A stretch of DNA of 64,000 nucleotides, from positions 186,001 through 250,000 of the forward strand of contig NZ_JABWEB010000007.1 of the NCBI RefSeq assembly GCF_013369485.1, read 5' to 3'. This DNA comes from Massilia sp. BJB1822 (GTDB taxonomy: Bacteria > Pseudomonadota > Gammaproteobacteria > Burkholderiales > Burkholderiaceae_D). The position numbers and the translations under genes are program-made. Of this stretch, positions 1 through 8,629 are shown piece by piece (positions within the stretch are counted from its first letter, which is position 1; every line of letters starts with the position of its first letter). Below the pieces are notes generated by a model. It saw only the letters and a list, made by a program, of their open reading frames with translations. It was not told the DNA's origin and did no database searches.

Positions 1-2048
1 TGAAAGAAGCACTGCATCCGGCCCACGGTTCCGGCGTGGCGGCGGCGCCGCCCATGGCCTTCGTCACGCGCAAGGCCTCGAACGCGGTGCGCACCCACCT
101 GGCCGGCCTGCTGGGCGACAACCGCCTCTACAATCTGGACCGCCTCGACCTCAGCGTCAACACCACGCTCGACGCGCAGTCGCAGCGCGCCGTCACCGCC
201 GTGCTGCGCGAGCTGCGCGATCCGGAAGCGGCGCAGGCCGCGGGCCTGACCGGCAAGGGCATGCTGGGCAATGGCGATCCGGCCAATGTGGTGTACAGCT
301 TCACCTTGCTGGAAAAAGGCGAAAAGACCAATTACCTGCGCGTGCAGACCGATAACTTCGACCAGCCGCTCGACATCAACGAAGGCGCCAAGCTCGATCT
401 GGGTTCCACCGCCAAGCTGCGCACCCTGGTCACGTATATGGACATCGTCGACCAGCTGCACAAGAAGTATGGCGGCATGGATGTGGCCGAGCTGAAAAAA
501 GTGGCGGTCGAGCCGCGCGACAGGCTCAGCGCCTGGGGCGTGGAATACCTGATCGCCACGCCGATGGACAAGCGCGACCTGCCGGCCATGCTGCAGGCGG
601 CCATGGAGCGCAAGTATTCGGGCAATCCGGGCGAAGGCTTCTTCACCGGCGGCGGCCTGCATTATTTCGGCAACTTCTCGAAGGAAGACGACAGCCGCAT
701 CCTGACCGTGCGCGAAGCGCTGCGCCGCTCCACCAACCTGGTCTTCGTGCGCCTGATGCGCGACGTGGTCAAGTACTACTCCTTCCAGACGCCGGGATCG
801 TCCGCCACGGTGCTGGCCGATGCCGACGATCCGCGCCGCGCCCAGTATCTGGCGCGCTTCGCCGACAAGGAAGGCAAGGAATTCCTGTACCGCTTCTACG
901 CCAAGTACAAGGGCAAGCCGCTCGATGAGCTGGACAAGATCCTGGTCGGCAGCATCCGCGCCACGCCGGTGCGGCTGGCGAACATCCACCGCACCCTGTA
1001 TCCGCAAGCGACGCTGGCGCAGTTCGGCAGCTTCGTCAACGACAATCTGCAAAGCCAGAACGAGGTGCCGGACGACCGTCTGGAACGCATGTACGACCAG
1101 TACGCGATGGATAAATGGTCGCTGGCCGACCGCGGCTACCTGGCCAATGTGCACCCGCTGGAATTGTGGCTGGTGGCGTATCTGCGCGCGCACGACGGCG
1201 CCACGCTGTCGCAGGTGGTGGCCGCCAGTGAGAAGGAACGCCAGGAAGTCTACCAATGGCTGTTCAAGACCCACCGCAAGCATGCGCAGGACAAGCGCAT
1301 CGCGGGCTTGCTGGAAATGGAAAGCTTCATGGAAATCCACCGCCAGTGGAAGAAGATGGGCTACCCCTTCGATTCCCTGGTGCCTTCGTATGCCACCACC
1401 CTGGGCGCCTCGGCCGACCGTCCCGCCGCGCTGGCCGAGATGATGGGCATCATCATCAACGGCGGCGTGCGCAAGCCGACCCAGCGTGTGGCCTCCATGC
1501 ACTTCGCCGCCGGCACGCCGTATGAGACCAAGGTCGAGCGCAACAAGGACAGCAGCGCCGAGCAAGTGCTCTCGCCCGAAGTGGCGCGCGCCGTGGCCGA
1601 CGCCATCCGCGAAGTCGTCTCAGACGGCACCGCCAAGCGCGCCCGCGCCGCCTTCATCGGCGCCGACGGCAAGAACATCCCGGTCGGCGGCAAGACCGGC
1701 ACCGGCGACCAGCGCTTCGACGTGTATGCCGCCGGCGGACGCCTGATCGAATCGCGCTACGTCAACCGCTCAGCCACCTTCGTCTTCAATATCGGCGAAC
1801 GCTTCTTCGGCAGCATGACCGCGTATGTGCACGGCCCCGACTCCAAGAACTACGACTTCACCAGCGCCTTGCCGGTGCAGCTGCTGGTTGCCCTGGCCCC
1901 CAGCCTGATGCCCCTGATCGAGCCCGAGAAAGCCGCCAAAGGCGGGGTCGTCTCCGCCGGCCTGCGCAGCGGCAGCAACGGCGCCCAAGCGCTGCCGGCG
2001 AGCGCCACCAACGCCCCCGTCCCCCAGCGCGCCTGCGCCGGCGGCTAA
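1..2048 (+). CDS. Penicillin-binding transpeptidase (transglycosylase-domain protein), 5'-truncated
   Basis: The reading frame is already open at base 3, so the start lies upstream of the window and only the C-terminal part is seen. The visible part carries the three active-site motifs of a penicillin-binding transpeptidase in order: STAK (about bases 405-416, catalytic serine), STN (about 729-737) and KTGTG (about 1692-1706). Such enzymes cross-link peptidoglycan in the periplasm. The spacing between STAK and KTGT is long, with a large insert of about 250 residues between STN and KTGT, which fits a large multi-domain protein with an N-terminal glycosyltransferase domain. That domain is inferred, not seen. 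The tail after the catalytic domain is Ala/Pro/Gly-rich and ends CAGG. The next gene is 196 bases away, so an operon link is not obvious. Confidence 0.85.
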   Translation, partial: KEALHPAHGSGVAAAPPMAFVTRKASNAVRTHLAGLLGDNRLYNLDRLDLSVNTTLDAQSQRAVTAVLRELRDPEAAQAAGLTGKGMLGNGDPANVVYSFTLLEKGEKTNYLRVQTDNFDQPLDINEGAKLDLGSTAKLRTLVTYMDIVDQLHKKYGGMDVAELKKVAVEPRDRLSAWGVEYLIATPMDKRDLPAMLQAAMERKYSGNPGEGFFTGGGLHYFGNFSKEDDSRILTVREALRRSTNLVFVRLMRDVVKYYSFQTPGSSATVLADADDPRRAQYLARFADKEGKEFLYRFYAKYKGKPLDELDKILVGSIRATPVRLANIHRTLYPQATLAQFGSFVNDNLQSQNEVPDDRLERMYDQYAMDKWSLADRGYLANVHPLELWLVAYLRAHDGATLSQVVAASEKERQEVYQWLFKTHRKHAQDKRIAGLLEMESFMEIHRQWKKMGYPFDSLVPSYATTLGASADRPAALAEMMGIIINGGVRKPTQRVASMHFAAGTPYETKVERNKDSSAEQVLSPEVARAVADAIREVVSDGTAKRARAAFIGADGKNIPVGGKTGTGDQRFDVYAAGGRLIESRYVNRSATFVFNIGERFFGSMTAYVHGPDSKNYDFTSALPVQLLVALAPSLMPLIEPEKAAKGGVVSAGLRSGSNGAQALPASATNAPVPQRACAGG

Positions 2049-2080
2049 TCCCACCCCGCCGTTTGATCCAACGCAAACAA

Positions 2081-2113
2081 TGTCCACCCTGGTGTCAGGC
2101 ACCAGGGTGGACA
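2081..2113. repeat. Perfect inverted repeat, first copy
   Basis: Two 14-base arms, TGTCCACCCTGGTG and CACCAGGGTGGACA, are separated by TCAGG. The hairpin follows the transpeptidase gene by 32 bases. It lacks a clean T-run right after the stem, so it is more like a dispersed intergenic repeat than a classical terminator. A decayed second copy follows directly. Confidence 0.8.
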
Positions 2114-2134
2114 TTTGCTGATCTAAATCAAAGA

Positions 2135-2183
2135 ATGTCCGACTCCAGTGCCTCGGCGGCCCCGCCTGACACCAGGGTGGACA
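2135..2183. repeat. Second, imperfect copy of the inverted repeat
   Basis: The right arm CACCAGGGTGGACA (2170-2183) is identical to that of the first copy and is followed by TTTTTTGATTT. The left arm has decayed to TGTCCGACTCCAGTG. With its T-run this copy could still end transcription of the upstream gene. The rest of the gap up to 2244 holds nothing else recognisable. Confidence 0.55.
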
Positions 2184-2244
2184 TTTTTTGATTTGGCGCA
2201 AACGGGCTTGCGCGGCGGGGGAATTGTTGGCATCGTAGCCAGCT

Positions 2245-3603
2245 ATGAAACCTGTCCGCCACACTATGTCCCGTATTTTGAAGTTCACGCGCTTTTCGGT
2301 GCGTGATTTGATTGCTACCGCTGCACCGACCATTTTGCTGATTGCTGCTGTCTGCGCGGTGGCGTATCTGCTGGTTGATCCGGCGCCGCCGCGCAAGGTG
2401 AGCCTGTCTACCGGGCAGGAGAACAGCGCTTACGAAAATATCGGCAAGCGTTATGCGGCGGCCATGCGCAAGCATGGCATCGCCGTGACTTTGCAGCCTT
2501 CGCTGGGCTCGCAGGAGAATTTGCTGCGCTTGAATCGCGGCGAGACCGATATCGCTTTCGTGCAAAGCGGCTCCACCGATCAGGCGGAGGCGGAGCGCAA
2601 GGGGCTGATCTCGCTGGGCAGCCTGTTCACCGAGCCGCTCTGGCTCTTCCTGCGCGAGGAAAAGGAGATCAGCCAGCTGACCCAGCTGCGCGGCATGAAG
2701 ATCAATCTCGGCCCCGAAGGCAGCGGCGTGCCGCGCCTGTTCCGCCAGGTGCTGGACGTGAATGGGGTCGAGCCGGCCGAGCTGCAGATCGGCATGCTGG
2801 AAAACACGCCGGCCACGGTGGAGCTGCTGGAGGGCCGCATCGATGGTCTGGTCTTCAGTTCTGCGCCCGATGCGCCGCTGGTGCAGATGCTGCTGCAGAC
2901 GCCGGGCATCCGCCTGTTCGACTTCGCCCAGGCTGAAGCGTATACGCGCCGTCTGCCTTTCCTCAGCCATGTGGTGCTGCCGCGCGGCATCGTCGACCTG
3001 GGCCGCGATCTGCCGGCCAAGGATTATCAGCTGATCGCGCCGACCGCCACCCTGGTGGCGCGCGAGGATCTGCATCCGGCCCTGATCGATCTGTTCGTGC
3101 AGGCGGCCAGCAATATCCACGGCGGCGCGGGCTGGTTCCAGCAGCAGGGCCAGTTCCCTTCGGCGCGCTATACGGAGATTCCGGTGGCGCCCGAGGCGGC
3201 CAAGTTCTACAAGGATGGCGCGCCTTTCCTGCAGCGCTATATGAATTTCTGGCTGGCCAATTTCCTCGACCGCATGTGGGTGCTGGTGGTGGCTTTCGGC
3301 GCCTTGCTGCTGCCGCTGTCGCGCGTGCTGCCGCCGCTGTATGTGTGGCGCATCCGTTCCCGCGTCTACCGCTGGTATGGCCAGCTGCGCACGGTGGAGC
3401 AGGCGCTGGACGAAGCGCCGGCCGATGCCCGCCGCGCCGTCTACGCCGAGCAGCTGGAGCGCTTGAACGAGATCGAAGAGCGGGTGAACCAGATTTCCAT
3501 CCCGCTATCCTTCGCCGAAGAGTTGTACGGCTTGCGCAGCCACATCAACTTCGTGCGCCAGCGCATCCTGAGCCGCATGGAGGCTAGCGCGGAAAGCGCA
3601 TGA
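2245..3603 (+). CDS. TAXI family TRAP-type solute-binding protein
   Basis: This 452-residue protein resembles the TAXI (TRAP-associated extracytoplasmic immunogenic) solute-binding family. An N-terminal hydrophobic segment (about residues 25-48) is followed by the typical opening KVSLSTGQENSAYENIG, the stretch SLGSQENLLRLNRGETDIAF and a periplasmic-binding-protein fold. Unlike secreted members it has a second hydrophobic segment near residues 345-365 and then a charged, probably cytoplasmic or coiled C-terminal tail (residues 370-445). It is therefore probably membrane-anchored rather than free. No TRAP permease (DctQ/DctM) gene is adjacent, so the transport role is uncertain and a sensory or partner role is possible. 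An in-frame ATG at residue 8 is an alternative start. Confidence 0.8.
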   Translation: MKPVRHTMSRILKFTRFSVRDLIATAAPTILLIAAVCAVAYLLVDPAPPRKVSLSTGQENSAYENIGKRYAAAMRKHGIAVTLQPSLGSQENLLRLNRGETDIAFVQSGSTDQAEAERKGLISLGSLFTEPLWLFLREEKEISQLTQLRGMKINLGPEGSGVPRLFRQVLDVNGVEPAELQIGMLENTPATVELLEGRIDGLVFSSAPDAPLVQMLLQTPGIRLFDFAQAEAYTRRLPFLSHVVLPRGIVDLGRDLPAKDYQLIAPTATLVAREDLHPALIDLFVQAASNIHGGAGWFQQQGQFPSARYTEIPVAPEAAKFYKDGAPFLQRYMNFWLANFLDRMWVLVVAFGALLLPLSRVLPPLYVWRIRSRVYRWYGQLRTVEQALDEAPADARRAVYAEQLERLNEIEERVNQISIPLSFAEELYGLRSHINFVRQRILSRMEASAESA

Positions 3604-3680
3604 GCTTATGCGCAATGCGCATGAAGTTTGGCGTAACTGTTGTTTCCGGAGACAGATTGCTAGAAAAGCAGCTGAATAAT

Positions 3681-3709
3681 TTGACTTTGGATTGACTTCG
3701 TTTCAATAT
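3681..3709 (+). promoter_or_regulatory. Candidate sigma-70 promoter for the 3788 receptor
   Basis: TTGACT at 3681-3686 is a good -35 match. CAATAT at 3704-3709 lies 17 bases downstream as a poor -10. The segment is AT-rich compared with the flanking genes. It lies within an in-frame upstream extension of the receptor frame, which argues for the later ATG at 3788. Confidence 0.3.
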
Positions 3710-3787
3710 GAAATCAGGGCTTTTTATGGAAAAGCCAAATTTAGTTTCGTAATAAGCTTAATCGATTTCATCATCACGAGGTACGCA

Positions 3788-6280
3788 ATGCAGAGTTCAT
3801 CCGTTCCGAAAAAACAGTTGCTGGCGCTGGCCATCGGCGCCCTGTTCACCGCCGCGCTGGCCCAAGCCCAGACCGCGCCCGTGGCCGACGATCCCCAGTC
3901 CACCGTGGTCGTCACCGGCACCCGGGTTGCCAAGCGCACCGTGCTCGACACCACCGCCCCGGTCGACATCATTTCGGCTGAAGCCTTGAAGGTCGGCGGC
4001 GTGACGGAAATCAGCCAGGCCCTGTCCGTGGCCCTGCCTTCGCTGAACTTCCCGCGCCCCGGCATGACCGATGGCACCGACACCATCCGTCCCGCCGCCC
4101 TGCGCGGCCTGGCGCCGGACCAGACCCTGGTGCTGGTCAACTCCAAGCGCCGCCATGCGTCCTCGCTGGTGAACCTGAACGGCACCATCGGCCGCGGTTC
4201 GGCCGCCGTCGACCTGAACACCATCCCCAGTGCCATCGTGAAGAACATCGAGGTGCTGCGCGACGGAGCTTCGGCCCAATATGGTTCGGACGCGATTGCC
4301 GGCGTGATCAATCTGCGCCTGCGCACCGACCGCGATGGCGGCGAAGCCGTGATCGGCTACGGCAAGCGCATCACCGAATACAGCTTCGCGCCGGTGCCGC
4401 GTCCGGCCGATGCCACCTGGGGCGCCGGTCCGTCCGAACGCAAGCGGCGTGACGGCGCCAACGCCAACTTCAGCGTGTGGAAAGGCTTGCCTTGGGGCGA
4501 GAGCGGCCACGTCACCATCGCCGCCGAATACAAGGACCAGAAGCACACCGAACGCAGCGGCTACGACACGCGCCAGCAATACCCGCGCGTCAACGGCGCT
4601 TACGATCCGCGCGAGCAGACCATCGAGCGCTTCAACGCCTGGTATGGCGAGCCGGAACTGAAGCAGTCGACCCTCTTCGTCAACGCCGGCAATACCCTGG
4701 CGGGCGGCGTGAAAGTGTATGGCTGGAGCAGCTACCAGAAGCGTGAAGGCAAGGGCAGCGGCTTCTTCCGCCGTCCACTGCAGGACAACAATACCCTGGC
4801 CATTTATCCGGACGGCTTCCTGCCCTTCATCGCGCCCGAGGTGGACGACTTCAGCGCCACCGGCGGCGTGAGCTGGACCGTGGGCGACTGGGAGCTGGAC
4901 AGCTCCATCGGCTATGGCAAGAACAAGATGGATTACACCATCGAGAACACGCTGAACCGCTCGCTGGGCGCCAGCAGCAAGACCGTCTTCAATGCCGGCG
5001 GCTTCTCGTACGACCAGCTGACCTACAATCTGTCCGGCGTGCGCCAGCTGGAAGTGGGTCTGGCTTCGCCGCTCAATGTGGCCCTCGGTTTCGAAGCGCG
5101 CCGCGAAGGCTATAAGCTGGAAGCGGGTGAGCCGGATTCCTGGCGCAATGGCGGCGTGCTGCTGCCGAACGGCCAGCCGACCGCCTCGGGTTCGCAAGTC
5201 TTCCCCGGCTTCCTGCCATCGGATGCGTCGAATAACCACCGCAATGCCTACAGCCTGTTCGCCGATCTGGAAGCGAATCTGACGCCCGACCTGCTGGCCT
5301 CGGCCGCCGTGCGCGGCGAGCATTACTCGGACTTCGGCAACAACTGGTCGGGCAAGCTGGCCGGCCGCTACAGCGTGACGCCAGCCTTCGCGTTGCGCGG
5401 CTCGGTGCAGAACGGCTTCCGCGCGCCGTCGCCGCAGCAGCAGAATTTCAGCTCGATCTCGACCATCTTCATCGGTGGCATTCCGTATGAAGTGGGCACG
5501 CTGAAGCCGACCTCGGGCGCGGCGCAGGCGCTGGGCGCGAAACCGCTGGAAGCGGAAAAATCGGTGAACTTCTCCTTCGGCGCCGTGGCCAAGCTGGGCA
5601 AGGGCAGCCTGACGGTGGATGCTTTCCACATCAAGATCCGTGACCGCATCGTGCTGTCCGAAAACCTGACGGCCGATAATGTGCGCCTGTACCTGAACCA
5701 GCAGGGCTTTACCGGCATCAGCGGCGGGCGCTTCTTCATCAATGGCGTGAACACCACGACCAAGGGTGTGGATGTGGTGCTGAACTATCCCTATGTCTCG
5801 CCGCAGTTGGGCAAGTTCGACTTCACCGTGGCCGGCAATTACACCGACACCAAGGTGACCAAGCTGCCAGTCACGGCCCAGCTCTCGGCCCTGTCGCCGG
5901 CGCCGGTGCTGTTCGGCCGCGTCAATGTGCTGGTGTATGAGCAGGGTTCGCCCAAGACCAAGTTCACGGCCAGCAGCAACTGGTCGCTGGGCGACTGGGG
6001 CGCCACCGTGCGCGCTACCCGCTATGGCAAGGTGCTGACGCCGGACGCCAATCCGGCGCGCGACCATGTGTCGTCGGCCAAGACCCTGGTCGATGTGGAA
6101 GGACGCTATGCGATCAGCAAGCGCCTCAGCGTGGCGCTGGGCGCAGACAATCTGTTCGACCAGTACGCCAATCCCTATCCGGCCGCGCTGAACTCCAGCG
6201 GCAATGTGCCTTCGTCGAACTACTCGCCGTTCGGCCGTTCCGGCCGCTTCGTGTATGCGCGTCTGAACTACACGCTGTAA
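3788..6280 (+). CDS. TonB-dependent receptor
   Basis: An 830-residue outer-membrane receptor that would import a scarce ligand using TonB-ExbBD energy. The chosen ATG at 3788 starts a clear signal peptide (KK, then a hydrophobic run ending AQAQT). The open frame extends upstream to 3692 but that part is AT-rich and promoter-like. The plug domain starts with VVVTGTRVAKRT (a TonB-box-like segment) and contains RDGASAQYGSDAIAGVIN near residues 157-174, a hallmark of these plugs. The rest is a beta-barrel ending in RFVYARLNYTL. It differs in sequence from the other receptors in the window and belongs to another subfamily. No transporter, sigma factor or anti-sigma gene is next to it, so the ligand cannot be named. 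Confidence 0.9.
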   Translation: MQSSSVPKKQLLALAIGALFTAALAQAQTAPVADDPQSTVVVTGTRVAKRTVLDTTAPVDIISAEALKVGGVTEISQALSVALPSLNFPRPGMTDGTDTIRPAALRGLAPDQTLVLVNSKRRHASSLVNLNGTIGRGSAAVDLNTIPSAIVKNIEVLRDGASAQYGSDAIAGVINLRLRTDRDGGEAVIGYGKRITEYSFAPVPRPADATWGAGPSERKRRDGANANFSVWKGLPWGESGHVTIAAEYKDQKHTERSGYDTRQQYPRVNGAYDPREQTIERFNAWYGEPELKQSTLFVNAGNTLAGGVKVYGWSSYQKREGKGSGFFRRPLQDNNTLAIYPDGFLPFIAPEVDDFSATGGVSWTVGDWELDSSIGYGKNKMDYTIENTLNRSLGASSKTVFNAGGFSYDQLTYNLSGVRQLEVGLASPLNVALGFEARREGYKLEAGEPDSWRNGGVLLPNGQPTASGSQVFPGFLPSDASNNHRNAYSLFADLEANLTPDLLASAAVRGEHYSDFGNNWSGKLAGRYSVTPAFALRGSVQNGFRAPSPQQQNFSSISTIFIGGIPYEVGTLKPTSGAAQALGAKPLEAEKSVNFSFGAVAKLGKGSLTVDAFHIKIRDRIVLSENLTADNVRLYLNQQGFTGISGGRFFINGVNTTTKGVDVVLNYPYVSPQLGKFDFTVAGNYTDTKVTKLPVTAQLSALSPAPVLFGRVNVLVYEQGSPKTKFTASSNWSLGDWGATVRATRYGKVLTPDANPARDHVSSAKTLVDVEGRYAISKRLSVALGADNLFDQYANPYPAALNSSGNVPSSNYSPFGRSGRFVYARLNYTL

Positions 6281-6300
6281 GCGGCGTCAGCCGAAAAGAA

Positions 6301-6326
6301 AACCGGGCAGCTGCCCGGTTTTTTTA
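6301..6326. terminator. Bidirectional rho-independent terminator
   Basis: A perfect 20-base palindrome, AACCGGGCAGCTGCCCGGTT (6301-6320), is preceded by an A-rich run and followed by six Ts. It can end both the receptor transcript on the plus strand and the rhodanese transcript on the minus strand, whose stop codon overlaps the T-run. Confidence 0.85.
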
Positions 6327-6782
6327 TGCGCCCAGCCAGGGCAGGCCGGCGTGGCACCAGCCGCCGACAGTCTTGCGGTGGCCGGCGCCATCCTTGTCGC
6401 CTTCGAAGCCTTGCAGAATGTCAAAGCAGTTCTTGTAGCCGTGCTCGGTCGCCAGCTTGGCGGCATGGCGCGAGCGCACGCCGGAGCGGCACAGGAAGAG
6501 CAGCACATCGTCCTTGCCGGCCACGGCGTTCAACTGGGCCATGAAGTCGGGATTGGGCGTGCCGCCCGGATAGGTATTCCACTGCACCGCGCCATGCTGG
6601 GTGTCGGCAATGGCGACGCGGCCTACCCAGTCGCGTTCCGCCGTGGTGCGCACATCGATCAGGCGCACGCGGGCATCGGCCTGCAGCAGTTCATACGCTT
6701 CTTGCGGCGTGACCGCGCCGGCATAGGGCAGGGCGGTGTCGCGGCTGCGCGCGCGTTGCAAAATATTGGCCTCAGGACTCAT
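6324..6782 (-). CDS. Rhodanese-like domain protein
   Basis: A 152-residue single-domain rhodanese. It has the active-site loop CRSGVRSRH with the persulfide-forming cysteine at residue 98, and the upstream LIDVRTTAER motif. Rhodaneses move sulfane sulfur in the cytoplasm; the acceptor is unknown here. The ATG at 6782 was chosen because a GGGG-type ribosome-binding site (TATGGGGAAATC) precedes it. An upstream in-frame start would add 22 residues of non-rhodanese sequence. The gene is divergent from glnA, so both share the intergenic region holding NtrC sites. Whether nitrogen status affects it is unknown. Confidence 0.85.
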   Translation of the reverse strand: MSPEANILQRARSRDTALPYAGAVTPQEAYELLQADARVRLIDVRTTAERDWVGRVAIADTQHGAVQWNTYPGGTPNPDFMAQLNAVAGKDDVLLFLCRSGVRSRHAAKLATEHGYKNCFDILQGFEGDKDGAGHRKTVGGWCHAGLPWLGA

Positions 6783-6810
6783 AGCGATTTCCCCATATTG
6801 ATCTTCGTTT

Positions 6811-6816
6811 ATTATA
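6811..6816 (-). promoter_or_regulatory. -10 element of the rhodanese gene
   Basis: On the minus strand this is a perfect TATAAT, about 28 bases before the start codon. The corresponding -35 position (AAACAG) is poor, so expression may be weak or activator-dependent. A partial NtrC-like half-site (TGCACCATGCTGACGC, 6841-6856) lies just upstream. Confidence 0.45.
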
Positions 6817-6880
6817 GTGCGGCTAGCCGAGGGCTGTTTTTGCACCATGCTGACGCTTTTTGCTTCATTTCAGATTTTTC

Positions 6881-6896
6881 GCACCAATATAGTGCA
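6881..6896. promoter_or_regulatory. NtrC binding site 1 upstream of glnA
   Basis: GCACCAATATAGTGCA is a near-perfect match to the NtrC palindrome GCACCA-N3-TGGTGC. Its reverse complement, TGCACTATATTGGTGC, closely resembles a known enterobacterial glnA NtrC site. It lies about 160 bases upstream of the sigma-54 promoter, a normal enhancer distance. Confidence 0.8.
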
Positions 6897-6908
6897 AATC
6901 CTCACTAT

Positions 6909-6925
6909 TGCACCATACTGGTGCT
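6909..6925. promoter_or_regulatory. NtrC binding site 2 upstream of glnA
   Basis: TGCACCATACTGGTGCT contains the perfect palindrome GCACCA-TAC-TGGTGC. Its centre lies about 28-29 bases from that of site 1, close to three helical turns, as expected for cooperative binding of two NtrC dimers at an enhancer. Confidence 0.8.
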
Positions 6926-7040
6926 GCACTAAGACGGCGCGGTCCCCTTGGATTTCCGTCGTCAGACATTTTAGAAACAGTTGCCGGCAGAATCAACGGA
7001 GCACGCGGTAATTAGCTTATGCTCCGCCTTGCTGATGAGC

Positions 7041-7056
7041 TGGCACGAAAGCTGCT
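7041..7056 (+). promoter_or_regulatory. Sigma-54 promoter of glnA
   Basis: TGGCACGAAAGCTGCT has the exact GG-N10-GC spacing of -24/-12 promoters and matches the consensus TGGCACG-N4-TTGCT except for one T. Transcription should start near 7068, about 50 bases before the glnA ATG. With the upstream NtrC sites this is a textbook enhancer-promoter layout. Apart from these elements the region 6783-7119 shows no gene. Confidence 0.85.
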
Positions 7057-7119
7057 TAATACACCGTGAGCTTGAGCCGAACGCAAGTGCCGGCTCCCTT
7101 TTTCACTTAGGAGATACGC

Positions 7120-8535
7120 ATGGCAATGACCGCCGCAGAAGTCTTGAAGATGGTTGCAGAGAACGACGTGAAATTCGTCGATTTCCGTTTCGCCGACACC
7201 CGTGGCAAGGAACAGCACGTGACCGTGCCGGTGTCCCACTTCGACATCGACAAATTCGAATCGGGCCACGCCTTCGACGGTTCCTCGATCGCCGGCTGGA
7301 AAGGCATCGAAGCGTCGGACATGATCCTGCTGCCGGACCCGAACACCGCGAACATCGACCCCTTCATGGAAGAAACCACGCTGTTCATGCAGTGCGACGT
7401 GATCGAACCGTCGGACGGCAAGGGTTACGACCGCGATCCGCGTTCCATCGCCAAGCGCGCTGAAGCCTACCTGAAATCCTCCGGTCTGGGCGACACCGCC
7501 TACTTCGGCCCTGAGCCAGAGTTCTTCATCTTCGATTCCGTCAAATGGCGCATCGATATGTCCGGCGCGATGGTCAAGATCGACTCCGACGAAGCTTCCT
7601 GGTCGACCGACAAGGACATCGAAGGCGGCAATAGCGGCCACCGTCCAACCGTGAAAGGCGGCTACTTCCCCGTGCCACCAGTCGACTCCTTCCAGGACAT
7701 GCGTTCCGAAATGTGCCTGATCCTGGAATCGATGGGCATCCCGGTCGAAGTGCACCACCACGAAGTGGCCGGCGCCGGCCAGAATGAAATCGGCACCAAG
7801 TTCTCGACCCTGGTCGAGCGCGCCGACTGGACCCAGAACATGAAGTACGTGATCTGGAACGTGGCCCACAGCTACGGCAAGACCGCCACCTTCATGCCGA
7901 AGCCTGTCGTGGGCGACAACGGCTCGGGCATGCACGTGCACCAGTCGATCTGGAAAGACGGCAAAAACCTGTTCGCTGGCGACGGCTATGCCGGCCTGTC
8001 CGATTTCGCCCTGTACTACATCGGCGGCATCATCAAGCACGCCAAGGCGCTGAACGCCATCACCAACCCAGGCACCAACTCCTACAAGCGTCTGGTGCCA
8101 GGCTACGAAGCGCCGGTGAAACTGGCTTACTCGGCCCGCAACCGTTCCGCCTCGATCCGCATTCCGCACGTGGCGAATCCGAAAGGCCGCCGCATCGAGA
8201 CTCGCTTCCCGGATCCGCTGGCCAACCCATACCTGTGCTTCGCCGCGCTGATGATGGCCGGTCTGGACGGCGTGCAGAACAAGATCCACCCAGGCGAAGC
8301 AGCGTCGAAAGACCTGTACCACCTGCCGCCGGAAGAAGATGCGCTGATCCCGACCGTCTGCGCTTCGCTGGAAGAAGCTCTGGATCACCTGAACAAGGAC
8401 CGCGAGTTCCTGACCCGCGGCGGCGTGTTCACCGATTCCATGATCGACGCCTACATCGAGCTGAAAATGACCGAAGTCACCCGCATGCGCCAAACCACGC
8501 ACCCGGTTGAGTTCGACATGTACTACTCGCTGTAA
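7120..8535 (+). CDS. glnA: Glutamine synthetase type I
   Basis: A 471-residue cytoplasmic enzyme that makes glutamine from glutamate, ammonia and ATP; the family forms dodecamers. The sequence shows the N-terminal [12 protein letters not shown], the metal and ATP-binding stretches ([16 protein letters not shown]) and NRSASIRIP. The adenylylation-site tyrosine lies at residue 400 in [10 protein letters not shown], so activity should be controlled by the GlnE enzyme encoded at 42483-45236. A strong ribosome-binding site, TAGGAG, precedes the ATG by six bases. Expression is probably controlled by NtrC and sigma-54 from sites at 6881-7056. ntrB and ntrC follow downstream after a terminator. Confidence 0.98.
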   Translation: MAMTAAEVLKMVAENDVKFVDFRFADTRGKEQHVTVPVSHFDIDKFESGHAFDGSSIAGWKGIEASDMILLPDPNTANIDPFMEETTLFMQCDVIEPSDGKGYDRDPRSIAKRAEAYLKSSGLGDTAYFGPEPEFFIFDSVKWRIDMSGAMVKIDSDEASWSTDKDIEGGNSGHRPTVKGGYFPVPPVDSFQDMRSEMCLILESMGIPVEVHHHEVAGAGQNEIGTKFSTLVERADWTQNMKYVIWNVAHSYGKTATFMPKPVVGDNGSGMHVHQSIWKDGKNLFAGDGYAGLSDFALYYIGGIIKHAKALNAITNPGTNSYKRLVPGYEAPVKLAYSARNRSASIRIPHVANPKGRRIETRFPDPLANPYLCFAALMMAGLDGVQNKIHPGEAASKDLYHLPPEEDALIPTVCASLEEALDHLNKDREFLTRGGVFTDSMIDAYIELKMTEVTRMRQTTHPVEFDMYYSL

Positions 8536-8573
8536 TCGACGCTGTACCGGCCTGAGGGCCGGTGCGCAGCAGA

Positions 8574-8608
8574 CGCGAGGCAAGCCCGGCTTTCCTCGCG
8601 TTTTTTTT
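8574..8608 (+). terminator. Rho-independent terminator of glnA
   Basis: The arms CGCGAGG (8574-8580) and CCTCGCG (8594-8600), with an inner AAGCC/GGCTT pairing, are followed by eight Ts. It separates glnA from the following DUF4124-ntrB-ntrC genes, although read-through is common in such loci. Confidence 0.8.
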
Positions 8609-8629
8609 CGGATGTTGTATAGTCGGGGC

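Noticed and set aside
2081..2194. CRISPR array
   Set aside because: Only two copies of an inverted repeat with no equal-sized spacers and no cas genes.
3608..3622. ATGCGC-AAT-GCGCAT palindrome behind the TAXI gene as a terminator
   Set aside because: Short stem, small loop and no T-run; support is too weak to list.
3692..3787. N-terminal extension of the first receptor
   Set aside because: The extra 32 residues are encoded by AT-rich sequence containing a promoter-like TTGACT, and a proper signal peptide starts at 3788.
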